Origin: Benincasa hispida
Taxonomy: Eukaryota > Streptophyta > Magnoliopsida > Cucurbitales > Cucurbitaceae
DNA length: 64,000 nucleotides
NCBI RefSeq assembly: GCF_009727055.1
Contig: NC_052357.1
Span: forward strand, 83,343,706 to 83,407,705
Direction: 5' to 3'
Shown here: in pieces, positions 23,578-35,100 of the stretch
Position numbering within the stretch: position 1 is the stretch's first letter
How the letters are laid out: each line of letters opens with the position of its first letter
Program-made: the position numbers and the translations under genes
The notes under the pieces: generated by a model
What the model was told of the DNA's origin: nothing
The model's database searches: none
The model's input: the letters and a program-made list of their open reading frames with translations, nothing else

Positions 23578-25641
23578 CTCTTAGTATATAATAAACTAGA
23601 CAAACATATATATAAAAACACTTTTAAGAAAGAATTGCAATACATGTATTTTTTTTTTTTTAATGAGTTTTTATCAAAAATGTTTAACTAAAAATGAATT
23701 TTTGAAAGATATATTTTTTCTAAGTCATTCCAGATACGGCAATAGACTGCAATTGTATAGTTATATTTATTTAGGTTATATGTGTAGAACTATATATGTT
23801 TGAAAGCTCTAACTTAATTTAATAATTTTTTTTTGTTGGTCAATTTATGTAGCTCGAACACTTATAATCATTTTCTATACGTAAAGATTTAAAATGTTTA
23901 AAACAACTTAGCGATCAAATAAAAACTAAAACTCAAAATTTATTATTTTTTATTCTTCAAATGTAATTTGATAAGAAAAAAGTATATTAAAATATTAGTT
24001 TATTTCAATTTTAAGTTAGCGTATTATGTTAAAAAAAATGATCATTTTCAAATTAGTTAAAGTGACAAAAGTTTATGAAATTTTATTTCAAAATCTAGTA
24101 AGTTTAGAATATCAAATTATTAAAATAATAGACTAAATAAAATTATAATTTTAATAAAAAACTCTATTTCAATTTTTTTTAAAAAAATTCTCTTCTAAAT
24201 TTTTTAGTTTATGTTAAACTTAACAATATTAAGATGACAAATTTAAACTAATCTAAAATCTAACTAGTGATTAAATAAAAAAATATTTCACAAACTAAAT
24301 ATTTATAAATCTGCACTTCATTCACAGACTACTTAAGTTTGCACTCCAATACAGTCTAAACCCCCAGTCTAATCCCCTAAACTTAACATTCCCAGGTTTA
24401 AGATTTCAAACCTGCACACCAAACCCTTTGTTGGTTATCAACACATACTTATTGTTAGGAGTGCATACAAAGTCTCACACTAATTGGGACAAGAAGTGAC
24501 CATGAATATATAAACTTGAACAATTGTTTTTATTAATATGAAGCCTTTTGGTTGGTATCAAATATAAAATCTTGAGGGTTCATGCCCAAAACAATAATAT
24601 TCATGACCGTTTATGTCCAAAATGGACAATATCAGATCATTATGGAGATAAGTGAAGGTTTTGTTGTTCTTATGACGTATGTTATTTAGCTGTGCTCATT
24701 TTTACACCAATTTCTTGGTTTTAATTTTTTGAATGTAAAATTATAAATTTACTAATAAACAAAATATTGATGGAACAAATACATTAAATAAATATAAATT
24801 TATTTTTTTTATATAACATGAGAAACAAATTATGATCACTATCTGATGCTCTATTTTTCAAATTAGGGAAGGAAATAAAGACAAAAATGGTTTTTCCTTG
24901 CAAACAAAGAGAAGGCAAAGAATGATTAACAGAAATCGTGGACACCAAATATCCAAGTCATATAAATGAGTTTATCACGAGGTACACGTCTCTTTATCAT
25001 TCTCAATATCATCTTTAATAATTATATATATTGTTCATCATTATTATGTTTTAGTAAGTCCACTATAATCTTATTTAATATAATACATTTTTTTAAACTT
25101 TGTATTGCATCTGATTAAAATAAAACAGATGGTGACGTTTCATATAATGAGATTTTTTTTTTTTTCAAACATCGATAACAAAGTGATGGACCAAACTGTC
25201 ATTTAAAGCTTGATCTTGTTGAACAAAATATGCTCCATTATTTCAAGTTGAAACTTAAACACAATCCTCATTCTGTAAGGCTGTACTATCAAGTACATTC
25301 CTTAAGAAAACAAGAGCACAGAAGAACATTTACATTCACTAATACTCCTCACGTTGCAAGAGAGAAAACAATGGTGATTGAAAGATTGAAAGAGATTTTC
25401 TGTTGGATTGGAAGATAAGAAAGGTAAATATAAAGCCAGATTCGGGAGAGAGCGAGTCGCTCAATCACCGAATAAAATGTGTGAGAATGACTATTGATCT
25501 ATTTACAATTTGCCGCGTAAAATAGACCACAAGTTCTACTACATTGGATTTGAATCCTCTTCTAAAATAGTTAGCGTTGTCATCAATGCACTTACCTTGG
25601 CAAAGCATTTGCTTGCTTGCTAGGAGTTGTTGGCTGCTGGT
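23578..25641. other. AT-rich intergenic, no gene seen
   Basis: It is long AT-rich DNA with homopolymer runs. A plus-strand frame at 25230-25418 (62 codons) shows no recognisable similarity. The last 200 bp probably include the 3' untranslated region of the minus-strand DUF620 gene. Confidence 0.55.
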
Positions 25642-27408
25642 TCAGATATCTGGTTTCCAGATAACTTTGACCTTGCTGTCGTGATTCTTCTCTAGAGCTG
25701 CAACTTTGGCACGATATGCTGCTGCTGCCATGGCGCTTTTAAAGCCATGTCCTCGAGAGAAATCGCAGGCTTCACTCATGGAAGCATATCTGAGTTCAGC
25801 AGGGGGAATGAAACAATCAATGGACAAACCAGGGACGTTAAATGCTACTTCCTCAATAGTCCAAGCTTCTTCCATCCTGGTTTTTGTGTGACTCATGGCT
25901 GTTTCCCCAAATCTGAAAAGCGTTACTACAGATCGACCGGAATGAGCAATCATGATCCCCTCTACTGGTCGGTAATCATCAAGGAACGAATTGATTGTGG
26001 TTTCCCAATAGACAGCATCGCTTCCATTGTTTTGAATTCGGGTTAAATGTGAATCTTCTAAATGTACAAGGAGCCCAGATTTCTGGCTGAAGTATCCAAA
26101 CATGGTGTGTCTGATTATCTCTGCAGGTCCTTCACTTCTTGCCTTCAATGTTGAAGGATCTGTACAGAGCTTGAGGATGAAACAATCTTCGCTATTAACA
26201 CTTTTCTCCCCAATGCATCTTGCATTAGCAAACATGCTTGCTGTAGTTTTTGGATCAAGTCCCTGCATATAATGAACTTGGTCAAGAATGCTTCAATGAT
26301 AAAGCCAAATTGATAATATAAAATGAGTTCGGTCTAAGACAGCGGTGTCACCTGAAGGGCACGGCGAAGGGGTCTAACAGGCCCTTTGGCGGCATGAGCA
26401 CCGAGCCAAGGTGTGTGCCTCCACACCAACTTCCCATTGCAACCAGCATGAACCTTGCTACCACCCAATGCAAGCTCAACATACCACATATCTGGCTTCA
26501 TCTGCCATAAAACAAATCCGCCTGACTCTGCATCTTTGGAGGAATTCCGGGTCCTTACCACTTTGTTAGCTGTTTCAAACTCACATGCTATCATTTTCAC
26601 CTTTCCCATGGCATAGGCATTGCTAACAGAGTTTTGAAGCTTTTGCCCTCCCGAGGCTGCTGTGTACTGCTGCAATATATATTGAGCAGATGAATTTTCC
26701 TGCAGGAAAAACCCTTTTGAAATGTTATTATCTAAGACTCATCCTGAAAACCCAGTATCCAGAAAACATACCATACATCTCATCTTGAATAAATAACACG
26801 AGACAGAAATATTAAGATCTCTCTCAGTGTACTCTACATTATACAACATTATTATCTTGAAAACATATAATATACAGAGATCTTAATTTTGGAATAAACT
26901 TGAGTGCCAACATAAAAGGAAGACAAGACTTCTCAGTGGAAAAAATTAGCTTAGAGAGTGAAAAATTAGGACTAACAATAGGGATGTCTTTAATGGCGAG
27001 GTGGGGCTGAGGCTCGGTGGAGCTAACATGAACAGGAGCTAACGGAGCACCCAAAACTCCAAGCAGCAGCCTCAGATCAGATCGTTTCTGGGCAGAGCAA
27101 GAAACAGCCGAAGGTGCCCTACAAAGCTGACCCCTCATCCAGTTTCCCCATTTCCCCTCCTTCGATTCTCTGCTCTCGTTCCCGTCAGGCCCTTCCTTCA
27201 ACGGCGACAATGCCTCCTCCGGCCTTAAGCTTCCAGATCTTTCAATCATCAAGTCCGGTTGCGACATTTGGTGGTTCTTCCTCCGCCGTAGTAAACCCGA
27301 CATAGGAGACGCACTTCTCGCCGGACTTTTGGCTCTTGACCTTCCAGGTGAAAGCCCTCTCACTATCTCTCCCTTTAGCGCCGAGAAGAATCCTTGTTTT
27401 CTCTCCAT
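25642..27408 (-). CDS. DUF620 family protein, three exons
   Basis: The plant-specific DUF620 family has no established biochemical function. Exons on the minus strand are 27408-26977, 26699-26352 and 26262-25642 (stop included). Donors are GTTAGT and GTGACA; acceptors are TGCAG and TGCAG. All joins are phase 0 and give 466 aa, within the family's usual range. The start used is MERKQGFFSALKGEIVRGLS, where family similarity begins; an in-frame Met 13 codons upstream (27447) is possible. A basic Ser/Arg-rich N-terminus (SPGRSRAKSPARSAS) is followed by LLLGVLGAPLAPVHV at about 114-128 and then the DUF620 core: QYILQQYTAASGGQKLQNS at the start of exon 2, WQMKPDMWYVELALGGSKVH, and in exon 3 EIIRHTMFGYFSQKSGLLVH and SFLDDYRPVEGIMIAHSGRS. 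No signal peptide or membrane segment was seen. The frame is intact. Confidence 0.93.
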
Positions 27409-28060
27409 TTCAAAATTGAAACAATTTGAGAAAGAAGAGTGAAACAAAAAGAAGACGAGCTCTCGAACTATATGATGGAATGAATATCGTAATCAGCAGC
27501 AAAAACGGTGTACAAAGTTCACTATCTACCGAATAGCTACAAATCCAGAGGGGGAAAGAGAACGCCGTTTCGCAGAAGAAAACAAGGAGATTCAAAGGCT
27601 AATAATAATGATAAAGAATTGGGGTTACACTTCACTGGTAGACAAGCAAAACTGTAGCCAGCTTCAGGGTATTTTATATAATTACGATCTGGGTCGCCCT
27701 GTTTTGTCTTCAATTGTTAGTCACTAGGGTCGTTTACTATACTGCACTGCTATAGCCTTCGAAAGTGGGGTTGGTCCTGAAAGACGAGAAGGATCTAACA
27801 GTGACGGAAACTTGCAGGAAGAAAAGGGATTACAGCGATCTCCGGGCGGCGGGATCTTGGGAAATGGAGACGAAGAAGAAGAACCCAAACGGTAGATAGG
27901 GTTGGAGGAGCGGCTCAAAGCAACGGTAAAAGCCACTGGGAGGTCGTATTTGGTCAACACTACACCAAACTTTAGAAGGAAAATTGAAAAAGTAAAAAAA
28001 GAAAAAAAGAAAAAAAGATCATAGGGCAGTGTGCAGATTAATGCTGGGCCCACCCGCGGA
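27409..28060 (-). promoter_or_regulatory. Probable 5' UTR and promoter of the DUF620 gene
   Basis: On the minus strand this stretch contains CT-rich, TTCTTCTTCTTCG-type sequence typical of plant 5' leaders (about 27870-27900), higher GC than the surroundings, and no supported coding frame. A 'tctttcag|gacc' acceptor-like site near 27780 would allow a leader intron. The transcription start cannot be fixed from sequence. Confidence 0.4.
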
Positions 28061-29978
28061 CATTAGTAGCGTGCCATGCGCTTGCGTTAGCCATTTTCCA
28101 TTTTCTGTTCATTAAAATAGTTCTTTCGTAATTGGAACAAAATACGGTAAAAACCACGTGATAATTTTGACCATTAAGATTTTTTAGTATTCAAAATCTA
28201 GCCGTTCAATTTAATTTTTTATGAAATTTTTTATCCTTACCCTTACTTATAGGACCAATAATTTATTTCCAAAACTTTATTACATAATGATTTTTTTTTT
28301 TCTAGTTTACCTCTAATTTAATGGAGGATATAATATTTTAACCAGATCATTTAATTACTAACATGGGTAGGCTGGTGAAATTCATTGATTTGTTGTTTTC
28401 AGTTTGGACCTTGCAGAAATGAGGTTTATTTTTAATATACATGTGAGATTTAGGATGTTGTCACATCAAAGGATTGCTAAATAATATAGTTAAGAGAACA
28501 TTATTTTTAGTTTTTTTTCCCCCAAATCTATGCACGTTGGTTTGGATATGTGGGAAGAAAGAAGATGGTGCGTTATTTGTTACCGGAAAGAGGATCGGCA
28601 ATCACGGAAAAGACAAATGGGGTTTGCAAATGTTTGTCAAAATGTAGTTGGGAGTTTTCATTTGGAATCGCAGTGTTTGGCAGCTACCAAACACTTGACT
28701 TATCCCTGGATTATACAATCCTTTCTTCTTCTTCATATTTTCCCTGGTTCACAAAAGTCCATTTCACCGCAAATCTCGCTGAGTAGTAGCCAGTAGGTAG
28801 AGAGCTAGGGGCATTTTTGTCCAACTCTTCAAAGTAAACCACTTTACAGAAGCTATCTCGAATCTCGCTACCTGTATTATTATTATTATTATTTATTTTG
28901 TTTTGGAGAAGAGATCATTTCATAACCAATCTATATGCTTAAAAGAGCTGCAACTGCAATAGCCAGCCAGCTTCCTCTTCTGCTGCGGTTTGGCTTTTTG
29001 GGATCTCTATTTTGAGTTTTCTTGATATCATCAACCCATGTGGTCTCAGCCGTCTGATTGGGGATTTATCACATCATATTTTCACACCAAAACAAAGCTG
29101 CTCAAAAGACGATGAATCTTATCTCAGATGTCATACGCTTTATCATTGGGGAAGAGACCACACAACACAATTTTCATTTCCCTAAAAATACCCCTTTCCT
29201 TTTATTCTTTCTTACCTTTTTCTCTATGAGCCATCCAAAATCACGCAAATGGCATTTAGTTTAGGTCACCTTTACATGTGGATCTTCATTTCAATTGGAC
29301 CTTCCATTGAAATGAGCTCCAATGCTAAATCTTTGAGATTGTGATTGTTGGTGTTTATTAATCTAATTTTTCAAAAGCAATATGATTCTAATTGAGCTTG
29401 TTTATTTCAAATTATTTATTCAAAGGTAGAACAAAAATGATGAAAACCCCATCACGCCATTTCTGATTGACAATGACAACATCGAACACAACCATTCACC
29501 CCTATTTCAAACAATCTATCGGCCGTTTTAACCCGCTATTCTTTACTTCCTCACAATTCATCTTTCGATTTCTATTTTCCAGTTTTCATCGGTCATTTGT
29601 TTGCTCGTCCTCATGTAAGTGTAACATATTCTACTTTTTACTTCGATTTTTTACTTTGTATCAACTAGCAGTCGTCTTCAATTAACTGTTCATATCACAT
29701 ACAACTAGGCTTCGAGGAACATATACATCCAAATTCCTAATGTTATTCGAAACTTGAACTTGCATGTTTGGTATCGTTACTTTTCAAGTAGTACAAATTC
29801 GTCATTAATCTGGCCAAATATCAACTCTATTTGATTTTTTATATCTTCTGTTTATACTTATCGATGTAAATATCGACTTCCTTATCGTCTATGGTATGGT
29901 TGTGTGCTTCACTGACAGTCATGTCGGTTAAGTCATATAGTAAGTCAATATGAAGAAGGATAAATAAATCAATCAATA
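28061..29978. other. Intergenic, no gene seen
   Basis: Overlapping plus-strand frames at 28530-28796 and 28550-28786 and frames at 29058-29264 and 29467-29685 lack recognisable domains and have the AT-rich composition of their surroundings. An ATT run lies at about 28875-28895. Confidence 0.5.
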
Positions 29979-30149
29979 ATGGTTAATCATCACTGGATAT
30001 CGATCAGTTGCCCCAACGATCGAAAAGGGAAGGGGAAGGTGGATGAGGTGGGGAGGAAGCGCCATGTTGGAAAAGGACCAAGCGACACGAAGGTCCAAAA
30101 GAAAAACTCCAAACGAACATTGGTGGTCATATCAAGTGACTCTGAGTAG
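29979..30149 (+). CDS. Small ORF, possible terminal exon (56 aa)
   Basis: The frame is MVNHHWISISCPNDRKGKGK, then more Lys/Arg-rich sequence, ending TLVVISSDSE before a TAG. The composition (basic body, acidic Ser/Asp end) is more protein-like than other short frames nearby, and a CAG at about 30005 could be a splice acceptor. No upstream exons were found and the family is not recognised. It may be a chance frame or the tail of a decayed gene. Confidence 0.2.
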   Translation: MVNHHWISISCPNDRKGKGKVDEVGRKRHVGKGPSDTKVQKKNSKRTLVVISSDSE

Positions 30150-32136
30150 GGTTCTTCTTCTTCTCGTAGGGTTGGGGGGTTAGGGTTTGCATATTCCTTT
30201 TTTGTTTGTCTGTTTTTGTTTGGTTTGGTGAATGGCGAACCCCAACCCCATTAACTCTCTTTTGTATGGTCATCTTCTCCATTGTATTTAACTCTAGTTT
30301 GTATAAACTTTTCTTATACAAATGAACGAATATTTCTGCTTTCATCGTTTGCTATTTTTCCTTTCCTTTATTCATCAATATTTGGTTTGTGTGATTGATG
30401 GAACATTATAGCGGTAGATCGACAACCATAGCACGAATGTCATTATAACAAAAATTTAAAAGTTCAACATTTGGACCGATCAAACAAAATAAAACTGATA
30501 AAAGTATCGGTATCTTAATCACTATCGACTTCACCATAGTAATCAGTAGATCGTTAAGACGAAGAAAGGGTGTTATAAATATTAAAGGCGCCAAAATCAA
30601 TACCAATAATTTCATCTATAAACCGGTATCTCTTTATTTCAAAGGGCAAATGACGGAAATTGAGGCATAAATATTCGTACAAAATATGTGGGTCTCACTG
30701 CATATTCAAATGTAATAGGATTATGGACCTTCCCAAGCTCGATCAAATTACAATACTTCATTACAGATGTTACGGTAGACCTCACTTTTAATTACAATTA
30801 CAGATGAACGTGTAAACAAAAGCTAAAGTAATCCTATAGGACACACAAACCGAATTGAGATTTATTTATACCCATTCCTCTATGTAAACGTGACCTTAAT
30901 GTTAATTCAATTTGGTTGTGTTATCTCATTTTTTTTATAATCATTAATCGGTTATATAAAGTTGAAATGTACTCGCAAGAATAGGCCATGAGAAGGGTAG
31001 GTCATGTGACATGTGACACACGTGACATGTATGCCCCCAACCCTTCATATATTTATAGGGGTTCTAGTAGGGGTAAAAATGTGAATTCAACAATCCAAAA
31101 CATTATATTATTTTGCTAAATCATAAGAAAAAATATCCCTTCTTTCAAAAGTTACAATATTACCTTTCACAATTATAAAAATTTCAAAACTATCTTTTAA
31201 ATATAAATTCATTAGAATTTTGGGTGAAAATTGAGACACAAGTAGTATGACAATAACAAAAAAAAAAATTGAAACCAAACATTGTCACACCATTTTCAAG
31301 TCAGTCACACCCCTTTCAAACCTCAATTTTCATCAGATATAACAACATATTTTCTTTAATATTTCAACTTTAGAATAAAAATATTAATTTTTTAAAAAAA
31401 TAAATGTCAAAATTCAGGGTTTATATTGAGCCTATTATTTTATATGATTTGATGCTTCTAAAAACTTGAAGAAATTAACATTTGGATGGGGACCAGTACA
31501 CAGTACACACTGGCTCTGAGGGGCATACATGGTCGAAATTCTGAATTGGGAGTGGTGTCTTCCATTAGTGAAAAACTGCAGGATTTAATGTTGTAACCTG
31601 TAACCAATCCTTTACTATGTGGTATGTACAACCTTAAAAAGTCACATAAATATTTTGTTTACATTACAAAAGATTCGTATAATATTACCTTTGTTTATTG
31701 TCCATAAATCAAATCTGCCTCATGAGTCAAACGAATATTCTCAAACCAACCTGTAATAACAACAATGAGCAATGGTAACAGGTCAAGGCTGTACAATTTT
31801 GTCTCTGGTTCAATTTCTAAAATACAGAACTCATTCCAATAAAAATTCATGTTTTTCAACATATGTTTTTGTTTGGTGTGGTTTCTTTTCCTTCTTCCTG
31901 TGGTTTTTACTACAACTCTTTATCAGTGTACAAGGTTTCATCCCTACAGTCCTAAACCTTTCATAGTATGAGTGACGGTGTGACGCTACCATTATACACT
32001 CAGATTTAGAAAGCTATTTCAAACTCCACTCTCCCTTCCTAACCAAATCATATCTTTTCTTTAATTCTGAACTATACATCTGATAAACAGAATCATAACT
32101 TCAACCAAAAAAGGAAAAAAAAAAAAAAAAAAAGAT
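30150..32136. other. Intergenic, no gene seen
   Basis: AT-rich sequence with no supported open frame. The part next to 32136 probably includes the 3' untranslated region of the minus-strand aspartic protease gene. An A-run lies at about 32115-32133. Confidence 0.5.
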
Positions 32137-35100
32137 CTATAATGGCTGAAGCTCTTGTTCGGGTCCTACTACACCAACAGGCTCATAGGAACTCAGTTCC
32201 CTCCGTCTATATCTCCAAATCAACCACGTGCTTACGGCTGCCAATCCAACTACTAAGGTAACTGCTACTCCAATAGTCATCATAGACCAGAAGTGCTGCT
32301 CCATCCATGTCCTGTATAAATCCGGATCAGGAGAAAACAAGAGTGAACATACAAACCACACATAAATGGGATTAACAAAACTGATCAATGGCATTTTTTA
32401 AGACTATATAACCTACCAGGCTGAAGGCAAATTACTATTTAAGAAGACGCATAAGGGAATACAGATACGAAACTTATTAGCAGTTACTGCAATTTAGATG
32501 TGAATGTTAAGCTTTGAAGGATTTTTCCCCGAGTACCATGCAGATAAATCCTTGCCCTCTCATTAGAAAATATATTCAAAAGATGAAGAAGGGGGGGATG
32601 TGCTCTAAATGCAGTGGCCAGTAAGAACTGAAAGTATAACATTCAAGAATATGGAATATATCTCACTTCTTTAACGGAGGTTCAACATTCAACTCAACCA
32701 GCTGATAACTTCCGAATTTTTCAGGAAGTTGCAAGTCATGTTCCTTTAAGCGAGAAATTATGTCCTGCAAATCATCATTTATAGTAAAAATATAGCTAAT
32801 TGATGATATTCCAATGTCTTCACTTTGTATAAATAACCTCGGCGCTTAAGGACATAGCTTTTACCATTGCCGTGGTATTAGATATATAACCAGCAGGGTC
32901 AGCAGGGAAGATGGCCCATCTAATGAAGAATTCAGTTTCCCCTAATGTAAAGTTCAGCACATGAACCTAAGATCAGACAATTGGTAGTATTGTGTAAGAA
33001 AAACTTGAAACCGCAGACACTACAAAGAACGAGCATAAAGATATAGCAACAGCAGTGCAAGTCTTTTACGAGATTAAGTGAGAACATGAATTCTTCTTAA
33101 GTTGAGTTTGCACCATTAATTGTTTCCTTTTACGAGATTAAGTGAGAACATGAATGGTAAAAAGGTTAGCTCTAAATTCATTATTACCTGTGAGACATTA
33201 ACTTCAAGCTCATTGGCAATAAATTCTGCAAGCTCAGTGATGTTAAGTTTCACGGAGGATTTGTTTACATGAAGCATCATATTAAATGTTATGACTCCAA
33301 CCTGAAATTCACCTATACATGGAACAAAGGAAAACATAAAACACATACAGCAGAGATAGTACATAAATACTGCATAAAATAAAAGTCATCTGGTATTATA
33401 ATCTTGAAACAATTAAGAGCAAAAAGACACTTCAACTTAAGAAAGGTAAGTTACTTAAGTCATAGGCAATCTCAAAATAAAAACTTGAGAACTAGGGATT
33501 AAAAACAGAGTTCTTTAATGTTTTCAAATATTGTTTTGGTAGCAAATACAAAAACTTGATTTCAATTTAAACATGTGTACTAATTGTGTTTGATAATATA
33601 TTTATAAATCATAAAGCTAGTTGTAGTTACCCACTAAAATATTAGGTTAAATATAAACTATTATTAATTAATTTATGAACGTGTTTTAGGTTAAAAATTT
33701 TGTATAATTATTATTAGTTTCATATAATTTATAATACTTTACAAAGTATATATTTTAATTCAAAACAAAAATAATTTAATTTACAACATGAAATATTATA
33801 TTTATTAACATTGTTATCCCTTTTTTAATAAAATTTTGCATTTTAAAATTTCAAATTCAAAATTTGGATATACTGAATACATTTTTCATAACAAATACAC
33901 ACACACAAACCAATAGCAAAACCTTACCGGAAAGAAATGGCACACTTGGAGAACCAGGTGGAGGAACTTCTTTACTTGTATTCTGACCATAGGAAGGTAA
34001 AGGAGCTGGAGGAGGAGCTGGAGGAGGAGCAGGAGAAAGATAATGCAGATTCTTCCAGAGTTCAGAACAGTTAGTCTTCCAAAACCCAATTGTGGTGTTC
34101 TCTCGATCATAAGTGACAAGAGTATTACGAACGATAATTCCTGCCGATGGAAAGAAACCATGACGTTTTACTCTAAAGAAGTACTACTTTGTTTTTCTTT
34201 TATTAATTTTGATGATCGTGATTATTGAACACCTAAGTTTTATCAAGGCATGCAATATAAAACCATCATATATACACAACCACAAAAAGCTCAAGAGAAA
34301 AACAATGTATACCGAACAAAAGAGAATTATCCAAAAATCCAGCAAAACTCTGCCATACCTCCCAAAAGTGTTGTCTGATCATTCCCATTTTTAAAGACTC
34401 CCAGACAATATGCACCACTAACCTTAGTATGCTGCAGAGATGGTTGATGAGAAGAGAAGGTATATACAATTTATGTAAAATTTACTACAAGTTATAGAAA
34501 ACTGGATATATCATAACAATACATTGGAGAGGGAAGGCGAAAAAGAATTAAATCAAAGATGAGTACCCGGAACAAGTAGTTTTCTGGAGAAAGTGAAATT
34601 TTCTGTCCATTGGCAAAAACCATATCAACCTCTGGAAAAACTTTTGAAAGTTCAGTGACATCCCTAGCACAAAAAACCGATGCTCAACAATCAACCCAGA
34701 AAGGATAAACCTCAAATATCGGTGCTCCTAGCAAGAAATAAAAATACCTCCCAGCACCAGAGAAACAAATATCTTTAAAATTCGGGTCAGGACCACCAAT
34801 TTGTTTCAGGAAACTAATCTTCTTCATTATCTGCAAATTAAACCACAAGTTAACAAAAAAAAGCACCATGTTTTGTAACAAAGAGCTGCAGAATAGAACG
34901 GGGGAGCAAACCAGGAATATGTACCAAACAATTGAGTCAAGAAACCAAAACTTCGTCATTCACGTGAACGAAAAAGTTAAAAAAATAGCATTATCCCTCA
35001 TGCAACAACTGTAGAAAACCTGTTTTTTCTAATGAAAACAACTCTAGAAAAAAAAAAAAAAAAAATAGAAGAAGAAGAAGAAGAAGAAGAAAGAACGCCT

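Noticed and set aside
23366..23691. Overlapping plus-strand open frames around 23.4-23.7 kb
   Set aside because: They run through the minisatellite and the adapter; peptides such as VSYTHLDVYKRQ are translations of the Nextera adapter.
25706..26046. Plus-strand frames opposite the DUF620 gene
   Set aside because: They are antisense shadows of exon 3.
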